Assembly: GCA_964545875.1 (NCBI GenBank)
Contig: CAZJHH010000002.1
Coordinates: forward strand, 62,001 to 126,000
DNA: 64,000 nt
Direction: 5' to 3'
DNA from: DAIPKP01 sp964545875
Lineage (GTDB): Bacteria > Synergistota > Synergistia > Synergistales > Aminiphilaceae
Part shown: piece after piece, positions 42,545 to 52,057 of the stretch
How the letters are laid out: each line of letters starts with the position of its first letter
How positions within the stretch are numbered: position 1 is the first letter of the stretch
The notes under the pieces: generated by a model
Databases searched by the model: none
What the model was told of the DNA's origin: nothing
Seen by the model: only the letters and a program-made list of their open reading frames with translations
Position numbers and translations under genes: made by a program

Positions 42545-43027
42545 ATGCGACCCAGTTGGGATGAGTATTTTATGTCTATTGCAGAGGCCGTGGCGCTTCG
42601 GAGTACCTGTTTGCGACGTAAAGTGGGAGCGGTCATCGTTCGGGAAAGACACATCGTAAGTACCGGTTATAACGGAGCTCCCCGGGGAGTACCTCACTGT
42701 TCGGATGTCGGGTGCCTCCGGCAGGAACGTAATATTCCTTCGGGAGAGCGCCATGAGATTTGCCGGGGAAGTCATGCGGAACTGAATGCCATCGTTCAGG
42801 CCGCCGCAGTAGGTTCTTCCACGAGAGGGGCAGAACTTTACTGTACCACCGAACCATGCTCTTTCTGTACCAAAGCCATTATCAATGCGGGGATTCTCCG
42901 TATTTTTTACATGTACCCTTATCCCGATCCTCTCGCTCGGGAGTTGCGGAAAATGGCGGAAATTGCAGTGATATGCCTGGGAGACTCTACAACTAATACT
43001 GGGGAGCCTTCCGGGAAAGAGTCCTGA
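42545..43027 (+). CDS. dCMP deaminase (ComEB-like)
   Basis: 160-residue zinc deaminase that turns dCMP into dUMP for thymidylate synthesis. Zinc and catalytic motif HAELNAIVQAAA (His, Glu) and TTEPCSFCTKAIINAG (two Cys) match, together with RSTCLRRKVGAVIVRERHIV and the GYNGAPRGVPHC segment of the deoxycytidylate class. Length matches the family. ATG at 42545 is ten bases after the preceding gene; AGGAAGG site. Confidence 0.92.
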   Translation: MRPSWDEYFMSIAEAVALRSTCLRRKVGAVIVRERHIVSTGYNGAPRGVPHCSDVGCLRQERNIPSGERHEICRGSHAELNAIVQAAAVGSSTRGAELYCTTEPCSFCTKAIINAGILRIFYMYPYPDPLARELRKMAEIAVICLGDSTTNTGEPSGKES

Positions 43028-43196
43028 TGATTTTTTCAGGTATGGAGAAATTTTTCGTTTATAAAGAGTTGCCATTTTTTAACAATAGTGTTTCGGTGGA
43101 GAGGCACGGAGTCACACTTTCGGAAAAACTGCTTGCTTCGCCTTAAGACCTATGGCATCGTAAGAGGTTCTCTTTTTTCTTGGAAAGGAGCATTTC

Positions 43197-43760
43197 ATGA
43201 ATCGCCAAGAAGCACTGAATCTTTTTCTTGAACATAACCAGGATCCTGCTCATCTGAAGCATGCTCTGGCAGTAGAAGCTACCATGCGTTATTTTGCCCG
43301 AAAATATGGGGAGTCGGAAGATTTTTGGGGTGTGGTGGGCCTGCTTCATGATATCGATTGGGAAAAAACCCAGAGCACCCCGGAAGAACATACCTCTTTA
43401 GGAATGACTCTTCTCAAGGAGGCTGGGTGTCCTCCTGAGATCGTCCGTGCCATGCGTTCTCATTCCTGGGGACTTATGCAACAGGACGTTCCGCCGGAAA
43501 GCACCATGGAGAAGGTGCTCTATGGTGTGGATGAACTTACAGGATTTGTTACTGCCGTAGCCCTGGTGCGCCCCAGCAAATCTCTCCAGGATCTCGAAGT
43601 GAAGTCGGTCAAGAAAAAGTGGAAAGACAAAGCTTTCGCTCGAGGAGTGGATAGGGAGGTTATCCAAAAAGGGGCGGATCTCCTCGGTGTCCCTATAGAA
43701 GAACTCATTGAAGATGTCATAATCGCTCTTCGCCCCTCGGAAAAAGAAATCGGCTTGTGA
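43197..43760 (+). CDS. HD-domain hydrolase
   Basis: 187-residue HD-superfamily phosphohydrolase. The H...HD...D pattern is HLKHALAVEATMRYFARKYG, then GLLHDIDWEKT, and VLYGVDELTGFV. Members cleave nucleotides or phosphates; the HDIG-type (without GYP or PAS parts) is consistent with a small nucleotidase. GAAAGGAG lies before the ATG. It is flanked by gaps of about 170 and 285 bases, the second containing a terminator-like hairpin. Confidence 0.83.
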   Translation: MNRQEALNLFLEHNQDPAHLKHALAVEATMRYFARKYGESEDFWGVVGLLHDIDWEKTQSTPEEHTSLGMTLLKEAGCPPEIVRAMRSHSWGLMQQDVPPESTMEKVLYGVDELTGFVTAVALVRPSKSLQDLEVKSVKKKWKDKAFARGVDREVIQKGADLLGVPIEELIEDVIIALRPSEKEIGL

Positions 43761-43945
43761 CGCTAACGTTCGAAAGGCTGGAAGCATGTTCCTGCTCTGT
43801 ATTGCCAGAGGACTTCAAGAAAGAAAGATCCTGCCAGGCGAACATGAGATTGAGCCCTTTTCGGGGAGTGATTGCGAATTCCCAAGCCGTTGTATGAGAT
43901 CTTTTTCCGTGCCCATGACGTATTTATTATGGGGAATTTTTTGCG

Positions 43946-43969
43946 AGAGGGCCTGAGGGTCCTCTTTCT
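43946..43969 (+). terminator. Hairpin downstream of the HD-domain gene
   Basis: Stem AGAGGGCC/GGTCCTCT (one G-T pair), then TTCTGTT. It is about 190 bases after the gene's stop. It could end transcription before the response-regulator operon. Confidence 0.5.
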
Positions 43970-44047
43970 GTTAGGTATGGACTTTTTCATGCGGCGGAAG
44001 GTTTCGCTTCGTCGCGAAGAAAAGAGCAGCCAGGAAGGAGTGTTTTG

Positions 44048-44677
44048 ATGATCCGGGTATTTCTCGCGGACGATCACCCTATGACGCGTTCCGGAATTGC
44101 GGCATATATAGCGAAAGATCCAGGAATGACTCTTGTGGGAGAGGCCGCAGACGGGGCGGAAGCATGGAAGAGAATTCAAGAGCTTTTGCCTCAAGTGGTG
44201 CTTATGGATATTCGTATGCCCCGGGAAGACGGAGTTGCGGTGGTGCGGAAAATCAAGGAGGCCGGGCTGCCGGTTTTCTCCCTTATGCTCAGCTCCTATG
44301 ATGCTCAGCAGTATGTCATGGCTTCCTTGAGGGCGGGGGCCAAGGGCTATATTCTGAAAACAGCTACCCCCGAGGAGCTTGCTCGGGCCGTATCTGCTGT
44401 GGCGGGAGGTGGAGTCTATCTGGATCGGGAAATATCCCGGGCCATGGAGGACGATTATGTTCCGGAAGATCTCTCTTCCCGGGAGCGGGAAGTTCTTCTC
44501 TATGCCGCCAAGGGACTGTCGAGCAAACAGGTGGCTCAGGAGCTCTTTATCAGTGATCGAACCGTTCAGACGCATCTCGCCTCTATCTATGATAAGCTGG
44601 GGGCGAAAAATAAAACCGAGGCCATGCTTTTGGCCTTGAAGTACGGAGTCGTCACGTTGGAGGATCTGATTGAGTGA
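44048..44677 (+). CDS. NarL/DegU-family response regulator
   Basis: 209 residues: receiver domain with LADDHP, phospho-acceptor Asp in VVLMDIRMPREDG, Lys in GYILKTATP, then LuxR-type HTH LSSREREVLLYAAKGLSSKQ and ISDRTVQTHLASIYDKLGA. The ATG at 44048 with AAGGAG seven bases away is preferred to the TTG three bases before. Its stop overlaps the kinase start in GTGA. It is the regulator for that kinase. Confidence 0.92.
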   Translation: MIRVFLADDHPMTRSGIAAYIAKDPGMTLVGEAADGAEAWKRIQELLPQVVLMDIRMPREDGVAVVRKIKEAGLPVFSLMLSSYDAQQYVMASLRAGAKGYILKTATPEELARAVSAVAGGGVYLDREISRAMEDDYVPEDLSSREREVLLYAAKGLSSKQVAQELFISDRTVQTHLASIYDKLGAKNKTEAMLLALKYGVVTLEDLIE

Positions 44678-46071
44678 AATTTATTCGCCGCAACGTCATT
44701 GTCCTTTTTCTTGCTACGAGCCTTTTCCCGTCGGCGGTTATTCTCGGGGTTTCCGCAGCGGGTATTCTCGCGCATGAACAGGCTATGCGTACGGTGGCGA
44801 GAACCTATGTGCAGGATCTCGCGGAGACCGTCGCTCTGCGCTACGAAAAGGATTCCATCCTCGGAGGAAGATCTGTCTTCAATCCTTTTTTTTCCTCACT
44901 CATGAATCCTTTCGACCGCCTTACATTGAACTCGTTCCGTATGCCCGGATGGGTTGCCATGATCAATCGAGAGGGGCAGGTTCTTACGGCAAGCCCTGAA
45001 ATGGAAACCCTGGAAGATCTTCTTCCCGAGACGCTTCCTCTTGGGAGCGCTCAGGAGGTGCGGGGGCGCCGCGGGGAAGTTTTTACCGTGGCGGTCTATC
45101 CTGCGGGAGATACCGGATGGTATGTTCTTGCGGCGGTTTCCTGGGAACATCTCCTGGGCCCCATGAATCGATTCGGCCCCCTGTGGAGCTTTATGGCCAT
45201 TTTCTGGGGAAGCGTGAGTTTTCTCGGAGCCATGCTCCTGTGGAGATGGCTTGTCTCTCCCCTCCGGACCATGGAAAACGAAATGTCCTCCCTTCGCTGG
45301 GGCGAAGATTCTCCTTCCCTTTGCGCTTCCGCCACCCCGGTGGATGAAATATGCCGGCTTCGATCGGTTTTTTCCGATCTCGCCAAAACTGCCATGGAGA
45401 AACGACGCCTTATGGAGAGATCCGTTTCGGACATGTTCCGTATTCAAGAGGCGGAGCGGGTATATCTTGCCAGAGAAATTCACGATGGCCCCCTTCAGGG
45501 GGTAACGGCTCTTATGCAGCAGGTACGCCTTGCCCAGAGAGAAGAAACCGCGGAGGAACGTGAAAAAAGGCTTACCATGGCGGAAGAGAGTGCCCGTCTT
45601 GTGGTAATGGAACTTCGAGGAATGTGCGACGCCCTCTCTCCCCCCTGGATCGATCTCGGTCTTTACCAGGCTCTCACGGAATTGGGGGATCGCCTTTCCA
45701 TGCAGCTGGGAGTTCGAATTTTCCTCGAAATTTCCTCCGAAGAAATTTCTGTGCCGAAAGAGTTGGTGCTTGCTCTTTTCCGTATACTTCAGGAGGCGGT
45801 TTCCAATGCGGTGCATCATGGAAAGGCCACAGAAGTGCAGGTCCGATGGTATCCTCAGAAAGATGAGTATCTATTTGAGATCGAGGATAATGGACTAGGA
45901 TTCGATCCTCCCGAGGATTTTTCCCACCTTCAATACCAGGGACATCGGGGTCTTGTGAACATGATGGAGCGGGTAAAACTTACCCAGGGAACTTTCTCTC
46001 TTCAATCCGCTCCGCAGAAAGGAACGCTTATTCGGTGTTTTTTCAATCCCCGAAACTGGGATACTTTGTAG
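44674..46071 (+). CDS. Membrane sensor histidine kinase, NarX/HisKA_3 class
   Basis: 465 residues with an N-terminal membrane helix (VIVLFLATSLFPSAVILGV), an extracytoplasmic sensor region to about 170 (with MPGWVAMINREGQV, a small PAS/dCache-like look), a second helix (FMAIFWGSVSFLGAMLLW), a HAMP-like linker, the HisKA_3 box AREIHDGPLQGVTALMQQVR (phospho-His) and HATPase boxes ALFRILQEAVSNAVHHG and EDNGLGFDPPED, GLVNMMERV. Coupled to the regulator through a four-base overlap. It senses an unknown external signal. Confidence 0.9.
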   Translation: MKFIRRNVIVLFLATSLFPSAVILGVSAAGILAHEQAMRTVARTYVQDLAETVALRYEKDSILGGRSVFNPFFSSLMNPFDRLTLNSFRMPGWVAMINREGQVLTASPEMETLEDLLPETLPLGSAQEVRGRRGEVFTVAVYPAGDTGWYVLAAVSWEHLLGPMNRFGPLWSFMAIFWGSVSFLGAMLLWRWLVSPLRTMENEMSSLRWGEDSPSLCASATPVDEICRLRSVFSDLAKTAMEKRRLMERSVSDMFRIQEAERVYLAREIHDGPLQGVTALMQQVRLAQREETAEEREKRLTMAEESARLVVMELRGMCDALSPPWIDLGLYQALTELGDRLSMQLGVRIFLEISSEEISVPKELVLALFRILQEAVSNAVHHGKATEVQVRWYPQKDEYLFEIEDNGLGFDPPEDFSHLQYQGHRGLVNMMERVKLTQGTFSLQSAPQKGTLIRCFFNPRNWDTL

Positions 46072-46148
46072 GGGCGATTGAAAAATTAACGATAACGCCC
46101 AAAAATTTCCCATCTTTGAAAGGAGGGAGCCCCTGAGGGGGCAAATTT

Positions 46149-47774
46149 ATGATATTACGAGTGCTTGGAGCGGCAGGAGAGGTAACGGGATCAAGCTATC
46201 TTCTTGAAGTCGGCAAAAGCCGGGTGATCGTGGATTTCGGACTTCATCAGGGAAGACATGAGGAGGAGAGAAACACCGCCCCTCTCCCCTTTGCTCCAAA
46301 TAGCATTGATGCGGTGGTGCTTACTCACGCGCATCTGGATCATACTGGCAGAGTTCCGCTTCTTGTGAAAAGCGGTTTCCGGGGAAAGGTGTTTGCCACC
46401 TCTCCTACGGTGGAGCTCACTCAGGTTCTGTGGAAGGATTCCGCCCACATCATGAAGGAAGAGGCGGAATGGCGATCCCGTAAGAACCTCCGGAAGGGTC
46501 TTCCTCCGGTAGAGCCTCTCTATTCCGAAGATGATGTGGAGCAGGCCCTTCAGTTTTTGAGTCCCGTAAGTTACGATGATATTTTCGAGGTAGCTCCGGG
46601 AATCAAAGTTCGATGTCGGGATGCAGGACATATTCTTGGAAGTGCAAATCTTGAAGTATGGCTTCAGGAGAACGGAGAAGAGGTCAAACTGGTTTTCTCC
46701 GGTGACCTCGGTCCTCAGGATACGGTGATGGAACGGAACCCCGCACATATCGAAAGTGCGGATTACGTTATCATAGAATCCACGTATGGAGATAGACTTC
46801 ATAAAACGAACCTTGAAAGCCGGGAAGAATTCCGAGATGTTCTTCTTGACGCGGTGCGACAGAAAAGCAAGGTTCTTATTCCCACCTTTGTGGTAGATCG
46901 AGCTCAAAGGGTGTTGTATGAAATTATGCTTCTTCAGAAAGAGGGAGGGCTGGACGAAAAGATTCCCATCTTTTTTGATTCCCCCATGGGAGTAAAGGCT
47001 ACAAAAATTTATGAAAAGTATCTCCCCCTGCTCTCCCGGGAAATTCAGGAGCAAATTCAGCAGGGAAACAATCCTTTCAGCCCGGACAGACTGCGTTACG
47101 TATCGGGAGTGGAGGAATCCCGAAGCATTAACGATGTGCGCCAAGCCATCGTTCTTGCGGGCAGTGGTATGTGCAATGGAGGACGTATCATTCACCACCT
47201 CAAGCACAACCTCTGGGATCCCACCTGCCACGTGGTCTTTGTAGGATACCAGGCGGTAGGAACCCTTGGAAGGCGTTTGGTGGAAGGAGAGACCTATCTC
47301 AAGATGGCAGGGGAAGAGATCAATGTAAAAGCCCAGCTTCACACCATCAATGGGTTTTCTGCCCACGCAGACCGCCGGGATCTTCTGAAATGGGCGGGAA
47401 ACTTCAAAAACTCTCCCATGTTTATCGTAACCCACGGAGAACCAAAATCTTCTTTGGCTTTGGCTGAAGGAATCAAGGAGCTTGGATACAGAGCGGAAGT
47501 CCCCGCGCCGGGACAGGAATTCCGGCTTGAACAGGGACGGGATCTTGCTCCCGCAGCGGTAGATTCCCTCGGAGAAATTGTTCGTCCTCGACAAATCCAT
47601 CAGGAAGATCTCTTGGCGGAAATGGCGGATATTATCGCTGCCCTTCAAGAGGAGGAGAACCTCCTTTCGCCGGAGATGTTCTCTCTTCTGGAATCTTCGA
47701 GAACCCTTCTTGATGTTGTCCGGAAAAGCAGCCTTGAAGAAGTTGGAAGAACACGTCAAGGTGTGTCTGCCTAG
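46149..47774 (+). CDS. MBL-fold / beta-CASP RNA nuclease-like protein
   Basis: 541 residues. MBL part: ITEVTG-like start (GAAGEVTGSSYLLEVG), metal motif LTHAHLDHTGRVP, Asp in SGDLGP, and AGHILGSANLEV. Beta-CASP part (about 230-400): ESTYGDRLHK, LIPTFVVDRAQRVLYEI and the Ser-rich SGMCNGGRI, then HTINGFSAHADRRDLLKW. This is the family of mRNA 3'-end processing homologues and RNase J relatives, found in many anaerobes as a stand-alone nuclease. Start after AAAGGAGG; a C-terminal 60-residue tail is helical. Confidence 0.9.
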   Translation: MILRVLGAAGEVTGSSYLLEVGKSRVIVDFGLHQGRHEEERNTAPLPFAPNSIDAVVLTHAHLDHTGRVPLLVKSGFRGKVFATSPTVELTQVLWKDSAHIMKEEAEWRSRKNLRKGLPPVEPLYSEDDVEQALQFLSPVSYDDIFEVAPGIKVRCRDAGHILGSANLEVWLQENGEEVKLVFSGDLGPQDTVMERNPAHIESADYVIIESTYGDRLHKTNLESREEFRDVLLDAVRQKSKVLIPTFVVDRAQRVLYEIMLLQKEGGLDEKIPIFFDSPMGVKATKIYEKYLPLLSREIQEQIQQGNNPFSPDRLRYVSGVEESRSINDVRQAIVLAGSGMCNGGRIIHHLKHNLWDPTCHVVFVGYQAVGTLGRRLVEGETYLKMAGEEINVKAQLHTINGFSAHADRRDLLKWAGNFKNSPMFIVTHGEPKSSLALAEGIKELGYRAEVPAPGQEFRLEQGRDLAPAAVDSLGEIVRPRQIHQEDLLAEMADIIAALQEEENLLSPEMFSLLESSRTLLDVVRKSSLEEVGRTRQGVSA

Positions 47775-47888
47775 CGTACCGGAAGGGATGTACCCGAAAA
47801 GCTTGGACAATCAAAAGATTGAACCCCACGGTAATATTTTCGGAGACACTCCTTGGGGCTTCCCGGAAATCGTTTTTTCTTGTTGTTC

Positions 47889-49325
47889 ATGAGTTCCTGG
47901 GCAAAACTTGGTTTTTTTTCGGGTATCTTTCTGCTCGTGGTTCTGCTTTTTTCGAGAGTTGAAAGAGACGGCACGCTTCCAAATCCCCTGGTGCCTTTCC
48001 TTGAAAAAACCCCCTCCCTTCGTATTCGCTATTTCGGAGAAGGGAGGGATCTGCGGGGTTTTGCCGTTCTGGGAGAGGCGCTTTTTTCTCAAAACCCTCC
48101 GGAAATGGCCCAGTTATTTAGAATTCTCAGCAGTTTCTGCCAAAAACAGGGGAGCGAGGATTCTCTTTTTTCTGTGAGATCCCTTCTTTTCTGGGATGAA
48201 CAACAATCTTCCTGGAGCTGTTTCGTGTTTTACGAAGGCTCCGGAAAAGCTGCAGAAGACCTTTTCGGGATGGGAAAATGGCAGGATTTTGAAAACACCT
48301 TTCCCGCCTTTCGACGCTCCGTTTTTCCGGAGGGCATTCTCGTTTTCCCTCGAGCTTTTTCTGAAGAAACCTCTGAGAGATTCTTAAAAGAAGCTTTCTA
48401 TGATTTTCCGGAGCCCCAAGCTTCTCTGGAATGGCGGTTTTCGGATGGCGGTTTTGGGCGGAAGAAATATCCCGCCTTTTTCGAAAGCCCTCTTTTGTTC
48501 AACGGGGATTTCTCTCTCTTTTCCGGAAAGGGAGAGTTTTCGTGGAAGCTTGAGAACCTTGAAACCCTTCCCGAGAAAATGCGGAACCTTCCCCTATGGG
48601 AAAAGCAAGCATTGTATCTCCCGTTGTTTGCTCCTTTTCCACTTATTGCCGAGGGGGGATGCTCGGATTTCACATCTCTGCTTTCTTTGGTGGAAACCAT
48701 TTTTACTTTGGATGAAGAGTCCTTTTTACCGGAGGACTGGAAGATTTTTGGAGAGAAAATTTTCCACCGATTTGTCGATGTATCTCTTCCGATGGCCTTT
48801 GTGTTGGGAGGCAAAAGTCAAGCGTTTCAGACGATTTTTCCGGGAATTCTCGTGCATTTTCCCGAAGGCGGAGAGCGAGGCTGCACTCGCGTGGAAAATC
48901 TTTGGAAACGGGCGCGTTTTTTTCTCAAACCCTTGGCCATTTCGGAAAAAGCTCTTTGCGGGGGACTGGCGCCTTTTCCTGTCAACCTCCTCATGGTTGC
49001 ACTTGAAAAAGAAACTCTCGGGGGGATGATTACGGAAGATTCCTTCAGGTCTTCAGAGTCTTCAAGAAGCCGATATCCTCTTTTCTTTGGAAATACTCCC
49101 TCATGCGCATGGTTTATCCTGGATCTTCCCGTTCTCCACGGAAGCATACGGGAGTTTCTCCTCGAAGGAAGAATACTTCGGAGCATTCCTTTTCGTTTCC
49201 TTTCGATAACCCATGCTCTTGAAAATGCCGTGGGAGAGCTTGCTTTTCTTGGAGTTTTGGGCTGTATTGTTTCCGGAGAAGGGGAGGGGCGAGTCCTTTT
49301 TTCGAGTGATATCTTTTCTCCCTAA
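47889..49325 (+). CDS. Exported or membrane-anchored protein of unknown function
   Basis: 478 residues (or 490 if translated from a TTG at 47853, which has a better GGAG site). An N-terminal hydrophobic anchor (LGFFSGIFLLVVLLF) is followed by a large, Phe- and Glu-rich domain with several EE(S/D) and WxxxL patterns. No conserved motif is recognised. Phe content is striking (e.g. FPAFRRSVFPEGILVFPRAF). It lies between the beta-CASP nuclease and tyrS, and could be an envelope or YdgA/DUF3352-like protein, but I have no firm evidence. Confidence 0.65.
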   Translation: MSSWAKLGFFSGIFLLVVLLFSRVERDGTLPNPLVPFLEKTPSLRIRYFGEGRDLRGFAVLGEALFSQNPPEMAQLFRILSSFCQKQGSEDSLFSVRSLLFWDEQQSSWSCFVFYEGSGKAAEDLFGMGKWQDFENTFPAFRRSVFPEGILVFPRAFSEETSERFLKEAFYDFPEPQASLEWRFSDGGFGRKKYPAFFESPLLFNGDFSLFSGKGEFSWKLENLETLPEKMRNLPLWEKQALYLPLFAPFPLIAEGGCSDFTSLLSLVETIFTLDEESFLPEDWKIFGEKIFHRFVDVSLPMAFVLGGKSQAFQTIFPGILVHFPEGGERGCTRVENLWKRARFFLKPLAISEKALCGGLAPFPVNLLMVALEKETLGGMITEDSFRSSESSRSRYPLFFGNTPSCAWFILDLPVLHGSIREFLLEGRILRSIPFRFLSITHALENAVGELAFLGVLGCIVSGEGEGRVLFSSDIFSP

Positions 49326-49440
49326 GTATTGTATACTAGCGGACACCTTATTTTCGGGGGATACCGTTCTTTGTCACGATGATTTTTGAAAAATTTTCTT
49401 TGGAAATACTTTTTGTGTTTCTTGTTGAGGAGGATCTGTG

Positions 49441-50721
49441 ATGGGTAAAAATGTTCTTGCTTTCCTTGAGGAACGAGGTTTTATCGAATGGTCAAGCAAC
49501 TCTGAGGCTTTAGGGAAACTTTTTGAAGAAGAGACCGTAACGGGGTACGTGGGGTTTGATCCTACTGCGGATAGCCTTCACGTGGGACATCTCATTCCGA
49601 TTATGGGACTTTCCTGGATGCAGCGCATGGGACATCGACCTATTTTTCTCGCCGGAGGAGGAACGGGGCTTATTGGAGATCCTTCGGGAAAGAGTAAAGA
49701 ACGCAACCTGCTTTCGCTGGAGCAGATGGAAAAAAATCTGGAGGCTGTAAAGAGGCAGTTTGCCCGTTTCGTGGATTTTGGCGATAAGGGAAAAGGAGCT
49801 CTTCTCCTCAATAACTACGAATGGTTGGGAAAACTCGGTCTTCTTACCTTTCTCCGAGACGTGGGAAAATATTTTTCCGTGAACTATATGGTGAATCGGG
49901 AGTATGTTCGAAGCCGTCTCGAAGATCCGGAAAAATCCATTAGCTATACGGAATTTACGTACATGCTTCTCCAGGCTTATGACTTTGATCATCTCATGAA
50001 TCACGAAAATTGCAGGCTTCAGATGGGAGGAAACGATCAGCAGGGTAATATTATCGGTGGCATTGACCTCGTTCGGAAGAAATCCGGAAAGGAAGTCTTC
50101 GGCGCAACGTACCCTCTTCTCCTTACTTCTTCGGGGAGTAAATTTGGAAAAACCGAGGATGGAGCAGTGTGGCTCGATCCGGAACGTACAAGCCCCTATC
50201 AATTTTATCAGTTCTGGGTGAATACGGAAGACCGGGATCTTCCCAAACTGCTTCGCCTCTTTACCTTTCTTTCTTTGGAAGAAATTCTCGAGATTGAAGA
50301 AAAGGCTCGCCGAGAGCCGGAAAAACGCCTGGGGCAGAAAACTCTGGCGGAGGAAATTACCCGGATCGTTCACGGAGACGATGCCATGAAACGCGCACAG
50401 CATGTGAGCGGCATTCTTTTCGGAGGAGCCTTCTCTCCGGAGGATCTTGATAAGGAAACTCTGATTCTCCTGGAACGGGAAGTCCCGGGACAAACCGTTA
50501 CACGCCTTTCCGAAACTCTGGCAGATATGCTCGGCGATACGGAGGCTTGTAAAAGCAAGGGAGAAGCCCGCCGCCTCATCCGGGGAGGCGGAGTTTCCCT
50601 CAATGGGGAAAAAATCTTTGAGGAAGCTCAGAGGCTGACGGAAGGAGATCTTCTTTTTGGAAGATATCTTTTCTTCCGGCTGGGGAAAAAACGCTTTTTC
50701 ATGGTTTCTTTGTTAAAATAA
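49441..50721 (+). CDS. tyrS: Tyrosyl-tRNA synthetase
   Basis: 426-residue class I synthetase charging tRNA-Tyr. HIGH motif is ADSLHVGHLIPI, the tyrosine pocket YTEFTYMLLQAYDF and QMGGNDQQGNIIGG, the KMSKS-like SGSKFGKTEDGAVW, and a C-terminal S4 RNA-binding domain (EARRLIRGGGVSLNGEKI). GAGGAGG precedes the ATG at 49441. No T-box-like leader was recognised in the short upstream gap. A terminator follows. Confidence 0.96.
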   Translation: MGKNVLAFLEERGFIEWSSNSEALGKLFEEETVTGYVGFDPTADSLHVGHLIPIMGLSWMQRMGHRPIFLAGGGTGLIGDPSGKSKERNLLSLEQMEKNLEAVKRQFARFVDFGDKGKGALLLNNYEWLGKLGLLTFLRDVGKYFSVNYMVNREYVRSRLEDPEKSISYTEFTYMLLQAYDFDHLMNHENCRLQMGGNDQQGNIIGGIDLVRKKSGKEVFGATYPLLLTSSGSKFGKTEDGAVWLDPERTSPYQFYQFWVNTEDRDLPKLLRLFTFLSLEEILEIEEKARREPEKRLGQKTLAEEITRIVHGDDAMKRAQHVSGILFGGAFSPEDLDKETLILLEREVPGQTVTRLSETLADMLGDTEACKSKGEARRLIRGGGVSLNGEKIFEEAQRLTEGDLLFGRYLFFRLGKKRFFMVSLLK

Positions 50722-50743
50722 AAAGGGGCTGTTCTGTACCTTT

Positions 50744-50786
50744 ACAACAGAGACCCCGTCTTTTAAAAAGGGGTCTCTGTTGTTTT
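50744..50786 (+). terminator. Intrinsic terminator after tyrS
   Basis: Perfect 14-bp stem ACAACAGAGACCCC/GGGGTCTCTGTTGT with a 12-base loop, then TTTT. Confidence 0.88.
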
Positions 50787-51134
50787 CTATTGCAGTCCTT
50801 TCCAAGAGAAGCCGAAAATAAAGAGAGCAAAAGCTCTTTGGGAGTGCTTAAAGGAAGTTCGAAGAATGTCGTGGTCAGATCAAATCTTTCCCGTTAAAGC
50901 AAGGACCAGCAATCTTCGGAAGGATAGGGGAGGCACCCGTGTATCCTCATAGGAAAAACTGGTTCGAACGGAAAAGCTGGCAACGCAGGTAAGCCTTCTC
51001 TTGAAATTTTCAGAATAAAAAGCCTCTTTTTTCTCGGGAACGCTATTGCATTTCCGACCTGTCAGTACAGGAGAAAAAGAATCGAATTATGCCGCCATAA
51101 CGTATGGTGTCGCATGGCTGTTAGGAGGAACGGT
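50787..51134. other. Gene-free region after tyrS
   Basis: About 350 bases with no convincing coding frame. Short self-complementary pieces occur: CGAAGA (about 50863) with TCTTCG (about 50919), GTGGTC (50872) near GGACCAGC (50905), and GGATA/TATCC around 50920-50950. This could be a structured RNA or a decayed gene. It does not match tmRNA, SRP RNA, 6S RNA or riboswitches I know. The last bases hold the GGAGG site of the next gene. Confidence 0.35.
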
Positions 51135-52055
51135 ATGGGAATATCCTGCATATGGTATATAGCCAACGATGTGCTCCCTTGGGAGGTTGCCGTGTTGCGC
51201 CCCATAGCAAAAGAGATGATTCGCCAGAACCACTCTCTTTCCATCTACGGATGGTCTCCGGAAGACTGGAAAGAGCTTCCCTTTGTTCACTGGGGAGGGA
51301 TGAGCGGGATAGAGCGAGGGATACGAAAAGCCCTGCATGGAAAACTATGGCATGTTTGGGGCAAGATGCCTCAATGGATGTCCCTTCTCATGTTCCGTGC
51401 CCGAGTTTTGCATACCTCTTGGAGGCCCCAGGGAGGGGAATCAAAGGGAGTGCGGGTTTTTTTTGAAGGAGACTTTCCGGATCCCAAAGGATACCGGATT
51501 TTTCCCACCTTTGACAAGGATTGGCTTTGGGGGCTCTCGAATCTCCCTCCGGGAATTTCTCCGAATCCCCAGCCCCTGAGTGTGGCAATCTCTTCAGATC
51601 GTCCTTTTTATCCTGCCGCTCTGGATTCTCTGGAGCCATGGATATCTTCGGTGCGCTGGATCTCTCCCGGCGCTGTCCCTCGATGGGGAGGTGAAGAGCT
51701 CCCTCTGACGAAAGAAATTTTTGCCTATTGGAAGGAATATGGAGGCGTACTGCTCTTTCCGGGACCGCTCTCGCTTTCAGATGTCTGGCTCGGAGGATTT
51801 GCCTCCATGCTTGCTATCCCCGTGGTAGCTCCTCCAAGCCCCCTTTGTGAGGATTTCTTTGGCCCTGATGGATATATTCCCGTTAAAGGGTCTCTTGCGT
51901 CCAGGGAATCCTGGACGCGGGGAATAGATCGGGGTACGTCCAAGGAAGGACGCAATGCCGCAGCAAGATGCAGAATAAGACTAGAGCGACTCTATCCTCT
52001 TGAGGATGCCTTGAAAAGCCTTCTTCCGATCTATTCGCGTATGGAGCACTCCTAG
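51135..52055 (+). CDS. Glycosyltransferase-like (GT-B type) protein
   Basis: 306-residue protein, start CIWYIANDVLPWEVAVLRPI then YGWSPEDWKELPF with later GGVLLFPGPLSLSDVWLGGFASMLAIPVVAPP, which resembles the C-terminal sugar-nucleotide half of GT-B glycosyltransferases (the PxxLSDV and GGFAS pieces). It lacks a complete N-terminal donor motif I can name. AGGAGGAACG precedes the ATG at 51135. It ends two bases before the lipid A acyltransferase gene, so it probably helps build the lipid A or LPS core. The exact sugar is unknown. Confidence 0.65.
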   Translation: MGISCIWYIANDVLPWEVAVLRPIAKEMIRQNHSLSIYGWSPEDWKELPFVHWGGMSGIERGIRKALHGKLWHVWGKMPQWMSLLMFRARVLHTSWRPQGGESKGVRVFFEGDFPDPKGYRIFPTFDKDWLWGLSNLPPGISPNPQPLSVAISSDRPFYPAALDSLEPWISSVRWISPGAVPRWGGEELPLTKEIFAYWKEYGGVLLFPGPLSLSDVWLGGFASMLAIPVVAPPSPLCEDFFGPDGYIPVKGSLASRESWTRGIDRGTSKEGRNAAARCRIRLERLYPLEDALKSLLPIYSRMEHS

Positions 52056-52057
52056 CA

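Noticed and set aside
46191..47810. Long minus-strand frame opposite the beta-CASP nuclease gene
   Set aside because: The plus strand has clear MBL/beta-CASP motifs; the minus frame has none and lacks a ribosome site.
50920..51000. T-arm-like GGTTCGAAC suggesting a tRNA
   Set aside because: No matching acceptor or anticodon stems are found around it.
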